Source of the DNA: Polyporus tsugae
Lineage: Eukaryota > Basidiomycota > Agaricomycetes > Polyporales > Polyporaceae
Assembly: GCA_024305745.1 (NCBI GenBank)
Contig: JAHRBS010000001.1
Coordinates: 2,728,001-2,792,000 of the forward strand
Length of the DNA: 64,000 nucleotides
Reading direction: 5' to 3'
The position numbers and the translations under genes were made by a program. Below are positions 23,926 through 36,196 of this stretch, piece by piece (the stretch's first letter is position 1; each line of letters starts with the position of its first letter). The notes beneath the pieces were generated by a model. The model ran no database searches. It was not told where the DNA came from and saw only the letters and a program-made list of their open reading frames with translations.

Positions 23926-24571
23926 GGCTTGTTTGCGCGTCGGAATAAAGTTTGCGGTGTCGATACTCTACATTTCTAGTTGTTTATGCAACAGAACCCG
24001 GATTACTTTCCGCGGTGCTTCAACTTGAACGATTCCTGCACACCCTTCCCCGCCTTGATATCCTCCATGCAGCGCGCATCGACTTCCCTTCCCTTTGCAG
24101 TCAAGCCTATCACCTCCTCCGCCTTAGCAGCAGGCCGTCCTCGTCCGCAATCACCCAATCGCCAGGCTCTACTCGGATTGGCGGGAAGTCTTCCTCGGAT
24201 GCATCCGGGGAGCAGATGACGACAGGAACGTTCACCTCCGACGGGCGGGTGAACGGGGACTGGCCCAGGGTGGAGTGGCCCCTTGCGAAGACGGGGAAAG
24301 ACGCGTCGCGGTGCTCGGCGAGGTCCCTGCATCGACCAGCGATAACCACGCCGAGCGCGCCGCGAGACTTCGCGCCGGCGGTCATCAAGCCGCCCCAGAC
24401 CGCGTTCTTCACACCTTCACACCGCAAAAAGGGAAAGCTCGCTCAGTACGAGAAATAGAAGTACTATTAGACGTTACTGATCATAACGATCTGGTGCGTT
24501 GATAACGACGACAGAGCCCTGCGGCGTGGTGTCCACGAAGTGGGCGGAGAGCTTCGGCGCATCCTTGTTGG
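23926..24571 (-). pseudogene. Truncated duplicate of the RraA-like gene
   Basis: It closely matches 34858-35508 (intact RraA-like gene plus its 3' flank), including the NAVWGGLMTAGAKSRGALGV and FARGHSTLGQSPFTRPSEVN blocks. About 13 bp are missing after the VIADEDG codons (near 24134), which breaks the frame, and the first-exon portion beyond 24571 is absent. The intron near 24430-24495 is retained, so this is a DNA-level duplication rather than a retrocopy. Confidence 0.9.
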
Positions 24572-25120
24572 CATTGAGCGCCGAGGAGGCAGTGAGGCGC
24601 CGAGGGGAGGACACTGAGTTATAATTAGAACGAGCTCAAGACGGGTCGACGAGGAGGACCGTTGAAGCAATGAAGGCCCTCGTCCTCCCTCATATATACT
24701 CACAGAGCTGGCGTGCGACCGGTGGCTAACACGCAGCTACGTAGCTACATATCCGATGGGTACGGCGCTACCTTGGCAGGTACGTTACTACGTAGCCGCG
24801 GATTTGACGACTCAGCGGCTACACGAATACGTGAACCGTGATGTAACTTCACGAATGAAACAGCGACTATGTGAATACGCGCCTACATGGCCAGCTACGC
24901 CCAAGTGTAACCTTTCTGAGCACACCAGCAGTCCGTCAACACGTACGACGAACGATCGAGAACAAGTTGATGATGATGAAATCCTGATTTATAGTAGCGC
25001 TTAGGCCGGCTACGGCCTATGTGGCTACTTATCCGAATACATGCAGAGCCGTGGCGTAGATGAGTGTGTAGGGTAAAACGGGAAGAGTGTCTAACTAATG
25101 TATAGTACTTCTCCCTGTCC
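24572..25120. repeat. GCTAC/GTAGC-rich repetitive region
   Basis: Between about 24728 and 25040 short motifs of the form GTAGCTAC, CGGCTACGG, GCGGCTAC and GTGGCTAC recur. Two related copies, GTAGCTACATATCCG (24741) and GTGGCTACTTATCCG (25021), lie about 280 bp apart as direct repeats. It may be the subterminal repeat region of a DNA transposon; no transposase seen. Confidence 0.4.
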
Positions 25121-25541
25121 GTCCAAGGAAGGTGCGCGGGGCGTAACCTAGGCCGCTGGTCGTCATAGATAACTATGTCCGCCCTTGGGCGGCCCAGGAA
25201 TGCGGGCCACCGGTTGCCCCAGTGGCCGCCGAAACCGCCCTTCGGAGTGCCGGGTTGGACCGGCACCCACTGATGCCCAGGAGAAGGCGGAGAAAGTACA
25301 GTGATGGGTTGCGTGCAGGCAGTGGTAACAGTACGCGTGGGCTCAGAAATCGGAAACTGTGGTTGAGCACAGCGTGGGCAGTCAATCTTGCGGGTTGAGT
25401 TGTCTTCAAGTGGAAAGGGGCGGCGTGTCCATGTAGGAGCCTAACGAGACTAATCAGTCCCAAGGAGATAGGAGAGAAACAAACGGAAAGGAAGGAAAAG
25501 CGAAAATAAACAGGAGGGTGACTCAGCTGGTAACGTGAGAG

Positions 25542-28500
25542 TCACTGTTCGAGGTAGGCTGCAAAGCGGCCTGTTGACTCGACGTAGTCTATGAGGGCAC
25601 TGCGATGCTTGATGTTGCCGAGGACGGTGTGCGAAGAGAGGGGTTCACGGATCGCCCGTCGGAGCACGTCACGCTGGTCCCGGTAACGCCGGCACGTGAA
25701 TAGGAAGTGCTCAACCGTTTCTTGCTCCGTGCAGTGGTCGCAGAGGGGCGAGGCTACCGCTTTGATGCGGTGGAGGAAGTGGTTGAGGCCTACGTGCCCG
25801 CTCCTGAGCTGAGAGATCAAGCTGGCTTGACGACGTGGAAGTTTGCTGAACCATCGGAGGACCTGCTTTCCAGGCGGGGTCAGGTCGATATGTTGCGCTA
25901 CTCGCTGACCCTGGCGCGATGCGCCCCACCGCTCATGCCATTTCTTCAGTACACTCGCAGCCTCCGCCGCTTTGAGGGCGGAGATACTCTTTGGGAGGTC
26001 CAGGAGCGATGTGGCGCCTGCGGAAAGATCAGTTGAGTCCCCGTCTGCTGCCGTCTGCGCAGAAATGTTAGCCATGAGAGCGTCGTCGCCCGCGCTCTGG
26101 CCCGGAGACCACATCAGCACCACCGAGAGCGACCGCCGTTTGCGTTTGAGGCGCGCGAGCTGCTTATAGAAGAGCTCCACCAGTTGCTGGCCGGGCTGGG
26201 GGCGACGTTCCGTGAGTGCAGTGATCGCTGTCTTGCTGTTGCTGTATAGGTCGACTCGGGTGGCGCGGGGTTCTGCTGCGATGACGTCCAGGGCAAGGAC
26301 CAGGCCAGCTAGCTTGGTGTCAAAGAGTGCGCGGTCCGTGGCATCACCCATGTAGGCTCGGCGGGAGTGGAACTGCTGTTTGCCCATCGCGAGGGCACTT
26401 GCGCCTGCCCCGCTGTCGGACAGAACTCCATCAGTAAACACCTGTAGGCGAGTGGAGCGTACCGCATCCTGCACCAGCCCAGCTGAACTTTCCCTGTCGT
26501 CAGCGAGCATTGCCGTTAGTCCGAGTCCATCAATGGTGTCTGCTCGGTCAACTGTGGGGTTGACCGTCTCGACGTCTCTGAGAGCTGGGAAAGAGGAAAA
26601 GAGTTCATGGAGCGGTGAGCGGTGGAGGCGCGGATAGAGGCGAGTGCAGCGTTTGACCATGGCGTGGAGGGGATGGGATGGTGGGAGGGCGGCGAGGCGA
26701 GTTGCATTGTTGAAGGACGTCTGGTTAAGGCGGAGGTCGATGGGAGGTAGGCCTGCATGGTAGTCGAGGAAGTCCGAGCCTGTCGTCTTGAACGCACCGC
26801 AGATGATGCGGGCCGCGAGGCGTTGGACCTTGCCCAAATGGCGTGCAAGCCCGACCGAGCCTTTGCGTTGCTTGCTGTCCGACGATTGCTGAACAGGGGT
26901 GTACCACACAGGAAGGCCGTACTCCATCCGGGGGAACACCACTGAACGGATGAGGGTGCGTATGTGCTTGTGAGGGAGGCCGAAGGTGGGTCGGGACAGG
27001 CGTGCCACCGCTAGGACGGCTGCCGTGCCCCTTGCTACGGCGTAGTCAGCATGCTCCCGCCATCGGAGGCGACGGTCAACTATGAAGCCGAGATACTTAG
27101 CTGTATCTGTGGGTTGTATAACGTGGCCATTGATGATGAGGGGGAGCGGTTCGTACTTCTTCTCGTTTCGAGTGCAGTGCACGATCTGGAACTTGGGGAC
27201 GTCGAACTTGCACGCGTGTTGGTAGGACCACTTCGTGAGTTGGGGGACAATGTCGGTGAGAAGTCTGATGTTGTTAGCGAATGAGTGCGAGGTGACAAGC
27301 AGAGAGGTGTCATCGATGAACCCTGCAGATGCGCGCGTGCGGTCCTTGGGATCTATGAGTTCGAGAAGGTCAGCTGAGTAGAATAAATAAAGAATGGGCG
27401 AAAGGGGGGAGCCTTGCGGCAGGCCCGTGCTGGCGCGGAGAGGTTCTGATGTGTAGTCGTCAAACTGCAGCTGCGTGGACCGGTCAGTCAAGAAGTCTTG
27501 GATCCAGAGGACGAGGTCTTCCGGGACCCCACGCTTGCGCAGGTTGTGAAGGAGGCGGGCATGATTAACTGACGGGAACGCTGAGGTGATGTCGAGGAAC
27601 AGAATAGTGGTGACCTGGCCCTTGCGCCATGCATCCTTCACTTTCTGAGTCAGGTACAGGACTGCGTCAGTCGTAGTGCGTCCAGCGCGACCGCCAAAGT
27701 GAGTGGGCGGCAGGAGGCCCTGCGCCTCAGCTATCGCCGCTAAACGTGCCGCCACCACCGACTCGACCACCTTGCTGGAAGTGTCCTCGAGGGCGATGGG
27801 GCGATAAGCCTTGGGGACGAGGTAGCTTGGCTTGCCAGGCTTGCGGAGGGTGATGGTCTTGAAGGTCTTCCATTCGGGTGGGTGGTGGTGGAGGTTCACG
27901 CAGGCGTTGGCGATGGCAGTATATGTGGGTACTATGATATCGACTGATTGCTTGAGGGCGGCGTTGGAGATGCCGGAAGGACCGGGGGCTTTGAATGCAC
28001 TAAGCCGGTCTATGGCGCCATGCACTTCGTCCTCAGTGAATGGTGTGTGCTCTAGCTGTGGAGCATAGGTATAGTTAGTGATGTCTTGCAGCGAAGCGGG
28101 GGGTGGAGCAGGGAAGAACTGGGACATGAGCGCATCGCGTTTCTCGAGACACGACTGGGCCGTGGTGCCGTCCGGCAGGGTGAGTGCAGGGAGGCGAGAA
28201 GCTGCATTGTCGTCGGGAGCTTGGGTGACATAGCGGCTCGCTTGCCAGATGGTACGCTCATCTGCCTCGTTGAGGAACGTGCGCCAGGAGCGCCGTTGTT
28301 GCGCGCGAATCTCCCGATGGTAGTTCCGTGTCGCGTTCCTTGCAGCTTCCCGTTCCTGATCCGTTGCCGAGCGTTTACTGGCTCGATTTTGCAGCTGTTT
28401 GGCTTCACAATGTAGTTGGCTGAGCTCGGTGGTCCACCACCGCCGGGAGAACTGGGTCACTCGAGCTTGTGGGACAGCCTTGTTAGCCGCTGACTGGAAA

Positions 28501-29042
28501 ACTTCAGTAATCTCATGAACGAGTGTGTTGATCGCACCCGCTGTCGCCGCTCGCTCAGCGCGACCTTCCACTTCACCCTTTGTCCACCCTTCCTCGACGA
28601 TTGGCAGGAAGGCGGTCCAGTCCGTCTTGCGCCACTGGGGGCGTGCGACCGGGTCTGCGCGTGGGGTCTCGAGGTTGATGAGCGTGTCAATAGCACAGTG
28701 GTCGGATCCGTGGCCGTAGTCGGTCTTGCACTCAAGGACTAAGTCAGCAATGTCATTAGAAGCAAAAGCCAGGTCAATGGTCGACCAGGATTGGTGCGCA
28801 TCCGAGAAGCAGGTGGGAGTGCCGGGGGGAAGGGCAAGGGTGAGGTCGTAGTCGGCAAGGATATGTAGGAGGGTGTCCGCATCGGAGCGATCCGTGCGTT
28901 GGGGAACAGTGTGGCCAGCCCATAAGGGATGGTGCAGGTTGAAGTCGCCAAGCAAGAGACACGGGGTGTCGTCCAGGATAGGTAATCGTAGAGCAGCGTG
29001 AAGGTCAGAGATAGAAGAGGTGGAGCCAGCCAATCTAAAGAG
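25542..29042 (-). mobile_element. 5'-truncated LINE (non-LTR retrotransposon) with RT and RNase H-like region
   Basis: A single long minus-strand reading frame ending at 25542. In order: the C-terminal half of an endonuclease/exonuclease/phosphatase domain (CLLLGDFNLHHPLW about 28940; GSDHCAID about 28700); reverse transcriptase blocks KAYRPIALEDTSSKVVES, FLDITSAFPSVNHARLL (27590), TGLPQGSPLSPILYLFYSAD (27420) and the active-site GFIDDTSLL (27330); an RNase H-like region starting FTDGVLSDSGAGAS (26430); and a C-terminal CDHC..HFLFTC zinc knuckle (about 25720). The N-terminal endonuclease motifs and a first (gag) ORF are missing, the break being near 29040. The methionine at 29090 lies in flanking sequence. 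No clear poly(A) tail was seen at the 3' end (below 25540). Confidence 0.92.
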
Positions 29043-30100
29043 CGCTCTTGCAAGGCTCACCTGCCAGGCCCACCCAAACCTTTGCCCCATGACCCATGCG
29101 GACCCATTTTAGGGCATCGCAAGGGAGTCCGGGGCCGGCAGTGAAAGGGAATCAACTCAAGCCCAAAGTGCTTTTTACCAGCGCTCAGACCGACAGGGGA
29201 TTTAGCTTCTCTCCGGCCAGACATGGGCAACTCTCCCATGCTGCCACGGCCCGCCTTGACCTGAACGGACCTCATAGGGACAGAACAGGAGTCTGGTTTC
29301 CCGTACCCATGCACGTGGTTCGCTGATGCCTACTGGCGCGGATCCCCAATCGTGCACAGGTCCACTGTCTCGCCGTGGATCTGACCCCGTGCCGCCACAC
29401 GAGGAGTGTATTCCACGACTAACCACCGCAGAGTTTACCACGGCCCGGGTGGCCTGATCGGCTGGTTTTTACAACTATCCCCGGATTACTGACCCCTATG
29501 CTTTCGCTCCTATTGCAGGCATCACCCGACAGATCGGGCACTCCCGAAGGACCCAGATCCGCAGGCTACTTGGGGATCTATGGGAGTATAATGGCCCCCC
29601 ATGCCACCAGCGTGGTAACACGTTGCCCCCCATAAGGAAGACCGGTGACAGCCATCTGGATAACTATGTGGCCCATCCAGACCGACCCAGATTTGATGCT
29701 GACGCTCTTATTGGCGCGGACGGCACGAGACCCTAGCACCTCAGAGCAGCGCTGGATCGATGGCAACACACCCCCAGAGCGAGGTCTGACTCTCCCTCAC
29801 CCCCGGTGAGGTTGTCAAATGCCCTCGCCAAAGCACTCCCCCCTTACCAGGGTAAGGCAATGTTCCTCCCCAGATCATCTGGTAAGGCCTCAGCAAGAGG
29901 TTGACTGTACGTATAGCTCGAGAGGGCCCAGGCGGTCCCTTATCAAGTGTGTGTGTGGCTTTGGGTAAATTCCCTGGGGGGGCGCTGCGACCCGCCCCCA
30001 CGAACGGCTCCCTCGACGCTGCAGACGGCCAGGACAAACCCGACCGACACGTCTAATAGTCCGTAAGCCCTGTTGATCCAATCTCAACCCTCAGTAGACA
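29043..30100. other. GC-rich unassigned sequence upstream of the LINE
   Basis: No convincing gene on either strand. It contains short hairpin-forming pairs (for example CCTTAC..GTAAGG near 29843-29855). It may be remnant LINE 5' sequence or a separate decayed repeat. Confidence 0.3.
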
Positions 30101-32429
30101 GGGGGCCCAAAGCCCAAAGCTGCGTTACTGGAAGCGCCCACCACGATGGTGGTGGTACGAGGTCAAGAAGGGATCCGAGAACAAGTTGTCGGGCGCCTAT
30201 CCTACTGTCCAAGCGAGGATCCCATGATGCATCTCTCTGCCGCCCGCCACCTTCTGCCCGACGCTCTCTCTCCCCGCTTCCCTCGCCCGCTGTCCTTGCA
30301 ATCCAGGCGATACATTCGTAAATATGGCAGCATTTTATTTACTTCGCACTCACACCGATGCGACTCACCTGCGGTTGGCGCATGGAGACTCGATTCGCGC
30401 CTTGGTACCGGCGGTAACAGCCTGTATGCGTTTGACTGCTGACACCGGGAGCCTGCGCTCTCGCTCTCGCTCGGAGTGCACCGCGCCGTGCGTGTGTCGA
30501 TTCCAAGACTGCTGTCTTGACGTATCCAACTAGGTGAGTACTCACTCCAGCTGCCGACTGGGACCAATATGCGGGTGAACCACAACTGCCGGGCCGCGCG
30601 AGCAGCACACTTCGGAGCTGTTTCGGACCGTGCTGCACGCAGTGTTCGTCAGACCCACAAAATGGCGCTCTCTGGGTCAGGCCTCAGGCCTCAGGGCTGA
30701 CGTCTACGCTACCGTGAGGTGTGTGGACCAGTCCGATGGTCTTGCCCGCTCCTGCACTGCGCACACTCCCGGGTGCCCGACCGGTCATATGCTACGGGTC
30801 ATGTTAGAGGCTCCCGGAAGGTATCATACGCGTTCGCCGACGTATGATCCGGGAGGGTTCGGCCGTGCGCGTGGAGTTGTGCAAGAGCATTTCTTGTCTG
30901 ACGATGTGCTCGGAAGGGTGTGCGTCCATACGAACGAGCCACACCCGCAAATATATACTAGGAGACAATAACTCACCGATGTTCGCTTGAATTGCGAACT
31001 TGCAGAGAATGTAGTTGTCGAGCTTTGGCACAGCGCGTTGCAGGAGTGTCGGCCGCAGCTGTGCGGCCGCTCACACAAAAGCGGAGCCCACACAGCTTGC
31101 CTCGTTCCCCTCCGAAAAATGTCAGTGTGCGCGTACGGCTGTCAAAGAATGAACAAGCGGACATATGAGGAGGACAGCACTTGCTTCATTGGTGCCATGC
31201 GGATGAGGCAGCGTGCTGGCTAATTGATTTCTTCCGCAGTATTCACAGCGTACTGGTGCAGGTGGGAGGTTCGGAGCAACTTGAAACATCGAAGATGGCG
31301 CCACGGGGATGCGAGTGGGACATAGAGAATGAGGAGGTGGGAGTCGCTTGACTGAGAAGGCGGACAGCCCATCGTGGAGCCGTGCGCCATGCGCTGAGGC
31401 TCGAACCGTGATGGCAAAAACAGCGCCGGTCGTAGTACTTCACCGGCCGCAGCCTCAGGTGTGGTTTTGATTTCTATACACACGTAAACCCGTGTCGCTT
31501 AGCACACTGCAATCAGATCCCTGTAACTGTGTCGAGCCCAGGTTCGGTGACTGAGCTTTCTGTTCAATGATCCTGGAGTCACATTCACTGTACTTAATCT
31601 GTTCAGGGCAACTATGGAGCGTCTCAAGCACTCAACGCGACGCGCAGACATTCCCGGAGCGGTGCAGAGTATCAGACGCACTCAAACAAACACAACCGTA
31701 GGCTGCCCGCCGCGATGACTCCTAGGCCTGATTCTGGGGCGGACTCGGACGGGACACCAACCGCTAGGCACGGTGGCCAAGCGCGATCAATGTTGAAACC
31801 TCCGAGGCTAAAACAACCCACGACGAGCGAGGTGGCGGACAGGTGGAAGCCCAGAACGCGGCCTTCGCGGGGATGGGCGTTGAGTTGGAGGCTACTGTCT
31901 GGCGAACCATACACCCCGAGCGCCCCCGGGAGCGACGCGACTATTTGCAGGCGTGGACGTTGATCAGACGCGGCTGTGTGTCACTTCTCAGTAGGTATAT
32001 CGACTTGAGGGGATGGCGTTGAATGCCCCGGGCCCGAATTCTATTGACACGTCTCCATACGGAGGTATACTTCGATTTAGTATCACGCGGGATCTCGACA
32101 ACCCTTTGCATACGTACCCATGCTTCATGTTCAAGACCCCCCTGTTACCGCATGCCCGAGAATGCGATTTCCACGAGCGCAAGTACCTTGGCTATGTTAT
32201 CATGTGACAAGAAATCAACAGTCATAGATACTATCGATATTGTCTAAGAAAGTGGCCAGCTTCATAAGCCCAGAAACTCCGGTAGAGCGTAGATGCATTG
32301 CATCCCTCGCTGCATCATATACGCAACCTCAACGCGATGATCCTCCCCTCTGCATCCCGACTGCCCTCAATAGCGTACCAGCCATCATTTCCCGCGACTA
32401 CTCATTGTCAGGTAGGAGTGGCAACTAAA
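30101..32429. other. Gene-poor stretch
   Basis: No supported gene in 2.3 kb. A minus-strand fragment near 30975-31040 (KLDNYILCKFAIQANI followed by a GTGAGT donor) looks like an exon, but I could not extend or recognise it. Confidence 0.35.
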
Positions 32430-34589
32430 TCAACGAGAATGCTTACCGACCACGCCAGCGGGAACGAAAACCTTCTTGCCTTGGTCCTCGTCAAACAAGG
32501 ATTCCAAGATCACTTGGTGATCTATCCCGGGGACAAGGAGCTGGTCCAATGCGTGCTTCGAAAACAGGCAAGCTTGGCCGGAGTCCACACTGAAGGTGTC
32601 CAAAACGCTCCATTCCAAGCTATCCTCAACTCCGTCATCCGAAATCTGGAAGTCGGCTGAAGACGGGAGCGCGTCGTAGTCGACAGTTGGGTCCGCCGGA
32701 ACAGTTTTGTTGTCGATGACAGGTCCGTCATTCTTCCAGAGAAAGCGGACAATCTTGGTTACGTTACTGCCCATCGCCTTGTGTTCGCTCTTGTCGCCAC
32801 GGTCGTCCGTCTCTACGGAATTGATAGACATCAACCAGATGCCTGGCTTGGCACCACTGATTTCCACCTCGAACTCGTTGTCCTCGCCCTTTGATTGTTC
32901 AAGGTCGCCAGCCACGAACATTCCCTGCTTGCCAACCTAGATTGCGGTGGAATCAACGACTCAAATACACAGGAGAAATAGTGTGTTCTGGCATACCTGG
33001 ACAATTGGTGCAACTGTTTTCTTGTTGAGGTTGCAAATCCATCTCTCTGTTCTATCATACCAATCGTGAAATGACATCTCGACTTCGCTCGTGGACGACG
33101 TCCCTTCGTCGCTCGCGCTTTCCCCTTCCTTGGTCCCGCTCGCGTTTCGGTCGGCAGGTAACACCACCACTCCGACCCACGCACACTTCATCTGCCTGAT
33201 CGCAAGCGGCGAGCGCTCCTCGTATTCCCGATCATCTCCAGTCAGACTGACGACGTATTCACCAAGGCCGTCGCTGCCGTATACCACGCAGAACAACCAT
33301 GCTGGCTGGCCGCTCTCGTCCACCTCAAGGCCCCAGGCAATGCCGAGCCTCTGTGCCACGAACTTGTTCACCGTGACTTTGCGGCGCTTCCCTGCAGGGG
33401 GTGCATCCGGATCCGGGGGCCGCGGTTCCGTCGAAGACTGCACCACACGCCCGAGCAACGCACGTGCCTCCTCAAGACTGATTTTGCCAGGGGTTAGTTC
33501 TGCCCCATACGGGACGAGGTCGGCATCGTGGGCAAGGTGGATTGGGTACGTCGAAGTCGGAGTCCGTCTTTCGACGGGAATGTAGACCGAGCGAGCGATG
33601 ATTTCCGGCTTCTTCGCAGACGGGACAATGTGGCACCCCCGTCCTGACATGTGCAGGGTTGGAACCTTCTTGTAAAACTGCTCCTTCAGCGCAGGCGACG
33701 TGTCCGGGTGCTCGATGAAGCCGCGCGGCGGGGTGGGCTCGACCCAGTGGCCAGGCATCATGCACCACTCAGGGAGCTTGACGTCCCACAGCTGGAAGTG
33801 TCGCGAAGGAGATATAAGGCATTCAGAGTGGTTGTCCTCGTCGTTCCGCACATAGGGCACGACGCGCTCCTCGGAGAGGTCGCGCACGATGTCTCCGACC
33901 GTACCCTTAGCCAGTGTGTCCATCGAGGCCCGCTCAGTTCCGACGATGGCGTCGAAGTGACGGGAGGGCCAGAATGGATGACGATGTTTCTTGTTGGCCT
34001 GGACGCGGAAGCGTTGGGCGGCGTTCTCAAAGTGCTCGGACAGCGCGCATTCCACAGTCTCGGGGGGGCCAGACCTCCTTCACGGTGTACGACTTGTATT
34101 CAGGGGTGACGTCGCGGAACTCGAGGGTGATGCGCTCAGCATCCTCGGGGAGGGGCGCTGTGCCCCACCAGCGGGCTTCAACCTCCCGGATGTCGTCCTC
34201 GCGCACCTGGACGTGCATGGCGTTGAGTACTGCAGAAACTAGGTATTTGAGGTCGTCGTCGCCGTTGCGTTCGGGAGACGTTGAGCATGTCCGGATGGCC
34301 AGCTCTAGTGCCCGCCCGCCCTGAATAGGAGTGAATCACACATGGCTGTGTAGGTTTTCGACTCTCACTTACGCCCGTTCTCGACAGGGCGGCCGTCCAG
34401 ACGACTGCACCCTTGATGCGCTTCAAGACGCGGATTATTCCCTACGGAATGCTGAGTGATTTGGGCACCACTGGAGCATGGAAATGCCATACGCACGTCG
34501 GTTGGCTTTCTGTCTTTAGCCGCGCCATTGAGTTCATTCGCGAACTCCATCGCGGCGACTTCATCCGTGTTCCGTTCCAGAGGAGCCAT
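32430..34589 (-). CDS. Protein of unknown function, multi-exon, possible frameshift
   Basis: I do not recognise this gene. A consistent spliced model starts at 34587-34589 (MAPLERNTDEVAAMEFANEL). It passes an intron (GTGCGT..CCGTAG) to GIIRVLKRIKGAVVWTAALS, another (GTAAGT..TTCAG) to ALELAIRTCS, MHVQVREDDIREVEARWWG and ITLEFRDVTPEYKSY, then ALSEHFENAAQRFRVQANKK. The later part has LPEWCMMPGHWVEPTP, KRRKVTVNKFVAQRLG (a basic, possibly nuclear-targeting stretch) and a last exon from VGKQGMFVAGDLEQ to VFVPAGVVGKHSR. Between VKEVWPP and TVECALSE a run of seven C (34062-34068) shifts the frame by one. Alternatively a 76-nt intron with a weak GTCTGG donor would skip this stretch in phase. No signal peptide or membrane segment seen. 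Confidence 0.6.
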
Positions 34590-34935
34590 GGCTGTCCGTG
34601 GGTTACAGAAAATGAATGCGTTCGGGGAGAAGGGTTTGAGTGACTGGCTGAAAGGTGGGTGTTATTGTTCAACTCGAGTTCAACTTGAACGTTCAGGTGG
34701 AGCTCCGACCAGTGGCACATGCTTACATAACCGCAACAGAGTTGCTTGGGGCTATAGGCGCCAAGCATCGCATACTAATAAGCAGCTAAGTACTGTAGTA
34801 AGACTTAGTCTTAGTACAGGTGCGTACCAGGCTATCAGCGGGGACGCTGTTCAGGCTCGGGCTTGTTTGCGCGACGGAATAAAATTTGCTGTTTCGATAC
34901 ACTACACTTCTTCGAGTTTATGCAACGAACCCAGA
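34590..34935. other. Region between the unknown gene and the RraA-like gene
   Basis: No gene seen. The right half (from about 34858) is also present at 23926 as part of the duplicated segment, so that duplication included 3' flank. Confidence 0.4.
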
Positions 34936-35780
34936 TTACTTTCCGCGGTGCTTCTTGAACGATTCCTGGACACCTTTCCCCGCCTTGATATCCTCCATGC
35001 AGCGCGCATCGACTTCCCTTCCCTTCCCAGCCAAGCCTATCACCTCCTCCGCCTTCGCAGTAGGGACGCAGACGACACCGTCCTCGTCCGCAATCACCCA
35101 ATCCCCAGGCTCTACTCGGACCGGTGGGAAGTCTTCCTCGGATACGTCCGAGGAGCGGATAACGACCGGGACGTTCACCTCCGACGGGCGGGTGAACGGG
35201 GACTGGCCCAGGGTGGAGTGGCCCCTTGCGAAGACGGGGAAAGACGCGTCGCGGTGCTCGGCGAGGTCCCTGCATCGACCAGCGATAACCACGCCGAGCG
35301 CGCCGCGAGACTTCGCGCCGGCGGTCATCAAGCCGCCCCAGACCGCGTTCTTCACACCTGCACATCGCAAAACGGACAACGTCGCTCAGTACGAGAAATA
35401 GAAGTACTATTAGACGTTACTGAACGATCTGGTGCGTTGACAACGACGACGGAGCCTTGCGGCGCGGTGTCCACGAAGTGGGCGGAGAGCTTGGGCGCAT
35501 CTTTGTTGGAACCCAGAACCATCTGGACCGTGTATGCGGGGCCGCAGAGACGCGTACTCTGGTCTGAGGGGGAAAGCATGGTCATGTCGGGGATGTGTCC
35601 GCCGTGCGGCTCGCCCAGCTTGATGAGGGCGTCGGAGATCTCGCAGGTGGAGAACCCGGCAAGTTTGGACTGAACATCGCTGGCGCTCGAAGACATGGCT
35701 CGCAGCAGCAGTGCGCCCTTCGACAGGGATCTCAGAGGCAGGACAGGGCGTCGGGTGACTTGGAGGATGCGGGGAGACAT
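34936..35780 (-). CDS. RraA-like protein (HMG aldolase / oxaloacetate decarboxylase-type fold)
   Basis: Two exons. The first starts at 35778-35780 (MSPRILQVTRRPVLPLRSLS), an Arg/Ser-rich leader compatible with mitochondrial import. A second ATG at 35694-35696 (MSSSASDVQSKL) would give the leaderless form. Family blocks: STCEISDALIKLG, GPAYTVQMVLGSN, then after the intron GVKNAVWGGLMTAGAKSRG, the catalytic-type GRCRDLAEHRD (Gly-x-x-Arg-Asp) and GDWVIADEDGVVCVP. Bacterial relatives are either 4-hydroxy-4-methyl-2-oxoglutarate aldolases or RNase E regulators. Fungi lack RNase E, so an aldolase/decarboxylase role is more likely. The exact substrate cannot be told from sequence. A broken copy lies 10 kb to the left. 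Confidence 0.88.
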
Positions 35781-36196
35781 GGAGTGGCCATGGCGGGGGT
35801 TATGCGGAAGGACGAGCCGGCGATCCGTCGGACAAGAGTTGGATAAGAGGGTAATCGTAGTCCAGCCTTATCTGATAATCCCATCTTTATCTAGAGTAAT
35901 AACGTCAGCAATACCGCATAATAACCAGGGGCAGTACAACTGGCCACAGCTGCCCGTGCACTGGGCCACTGCCTCCCTTCCCTTCAACTTCTACACTCGG
36001 TGACCTCTACATCATCTCTAGGCTGTATCTGTGCACGCAGCACACACTCTGTCTGGCTCAACTTTTCTGCGAACTGCGTGCATGCTGAGCGGCCGTTTCA
36101 GCCATGCTTGGTCTCCCCGAGGGTAATGACGAGTCGACATGGACTCGCACTGCACGCCAGTCTCGCAAAGCGGTTCGTAAGGTGAACAAGGCCGTC

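Noticed and set aside
29088..29090. ATG at 29090 as the start of the LINE protein
   Set aside because: The first 15-20 residues do not fit an endonuclease and lie beyond the apparent truncation; probably flanking sequence.
29760..30040. HDV-like self-cleaving ribozyme at the LINE 5' end
   Set aside because: Hairpins are present but I could not fit the nested double pseudoknot; not supported.
34456..35673. Long plus-strand open frame (about 405 codons) opposite the RraA-like gene
   Set aside because: It lies antisense to well-supported exons; GC-rich codon bias leaves the opposite strand open. The encoded sequence shows no family pattern.
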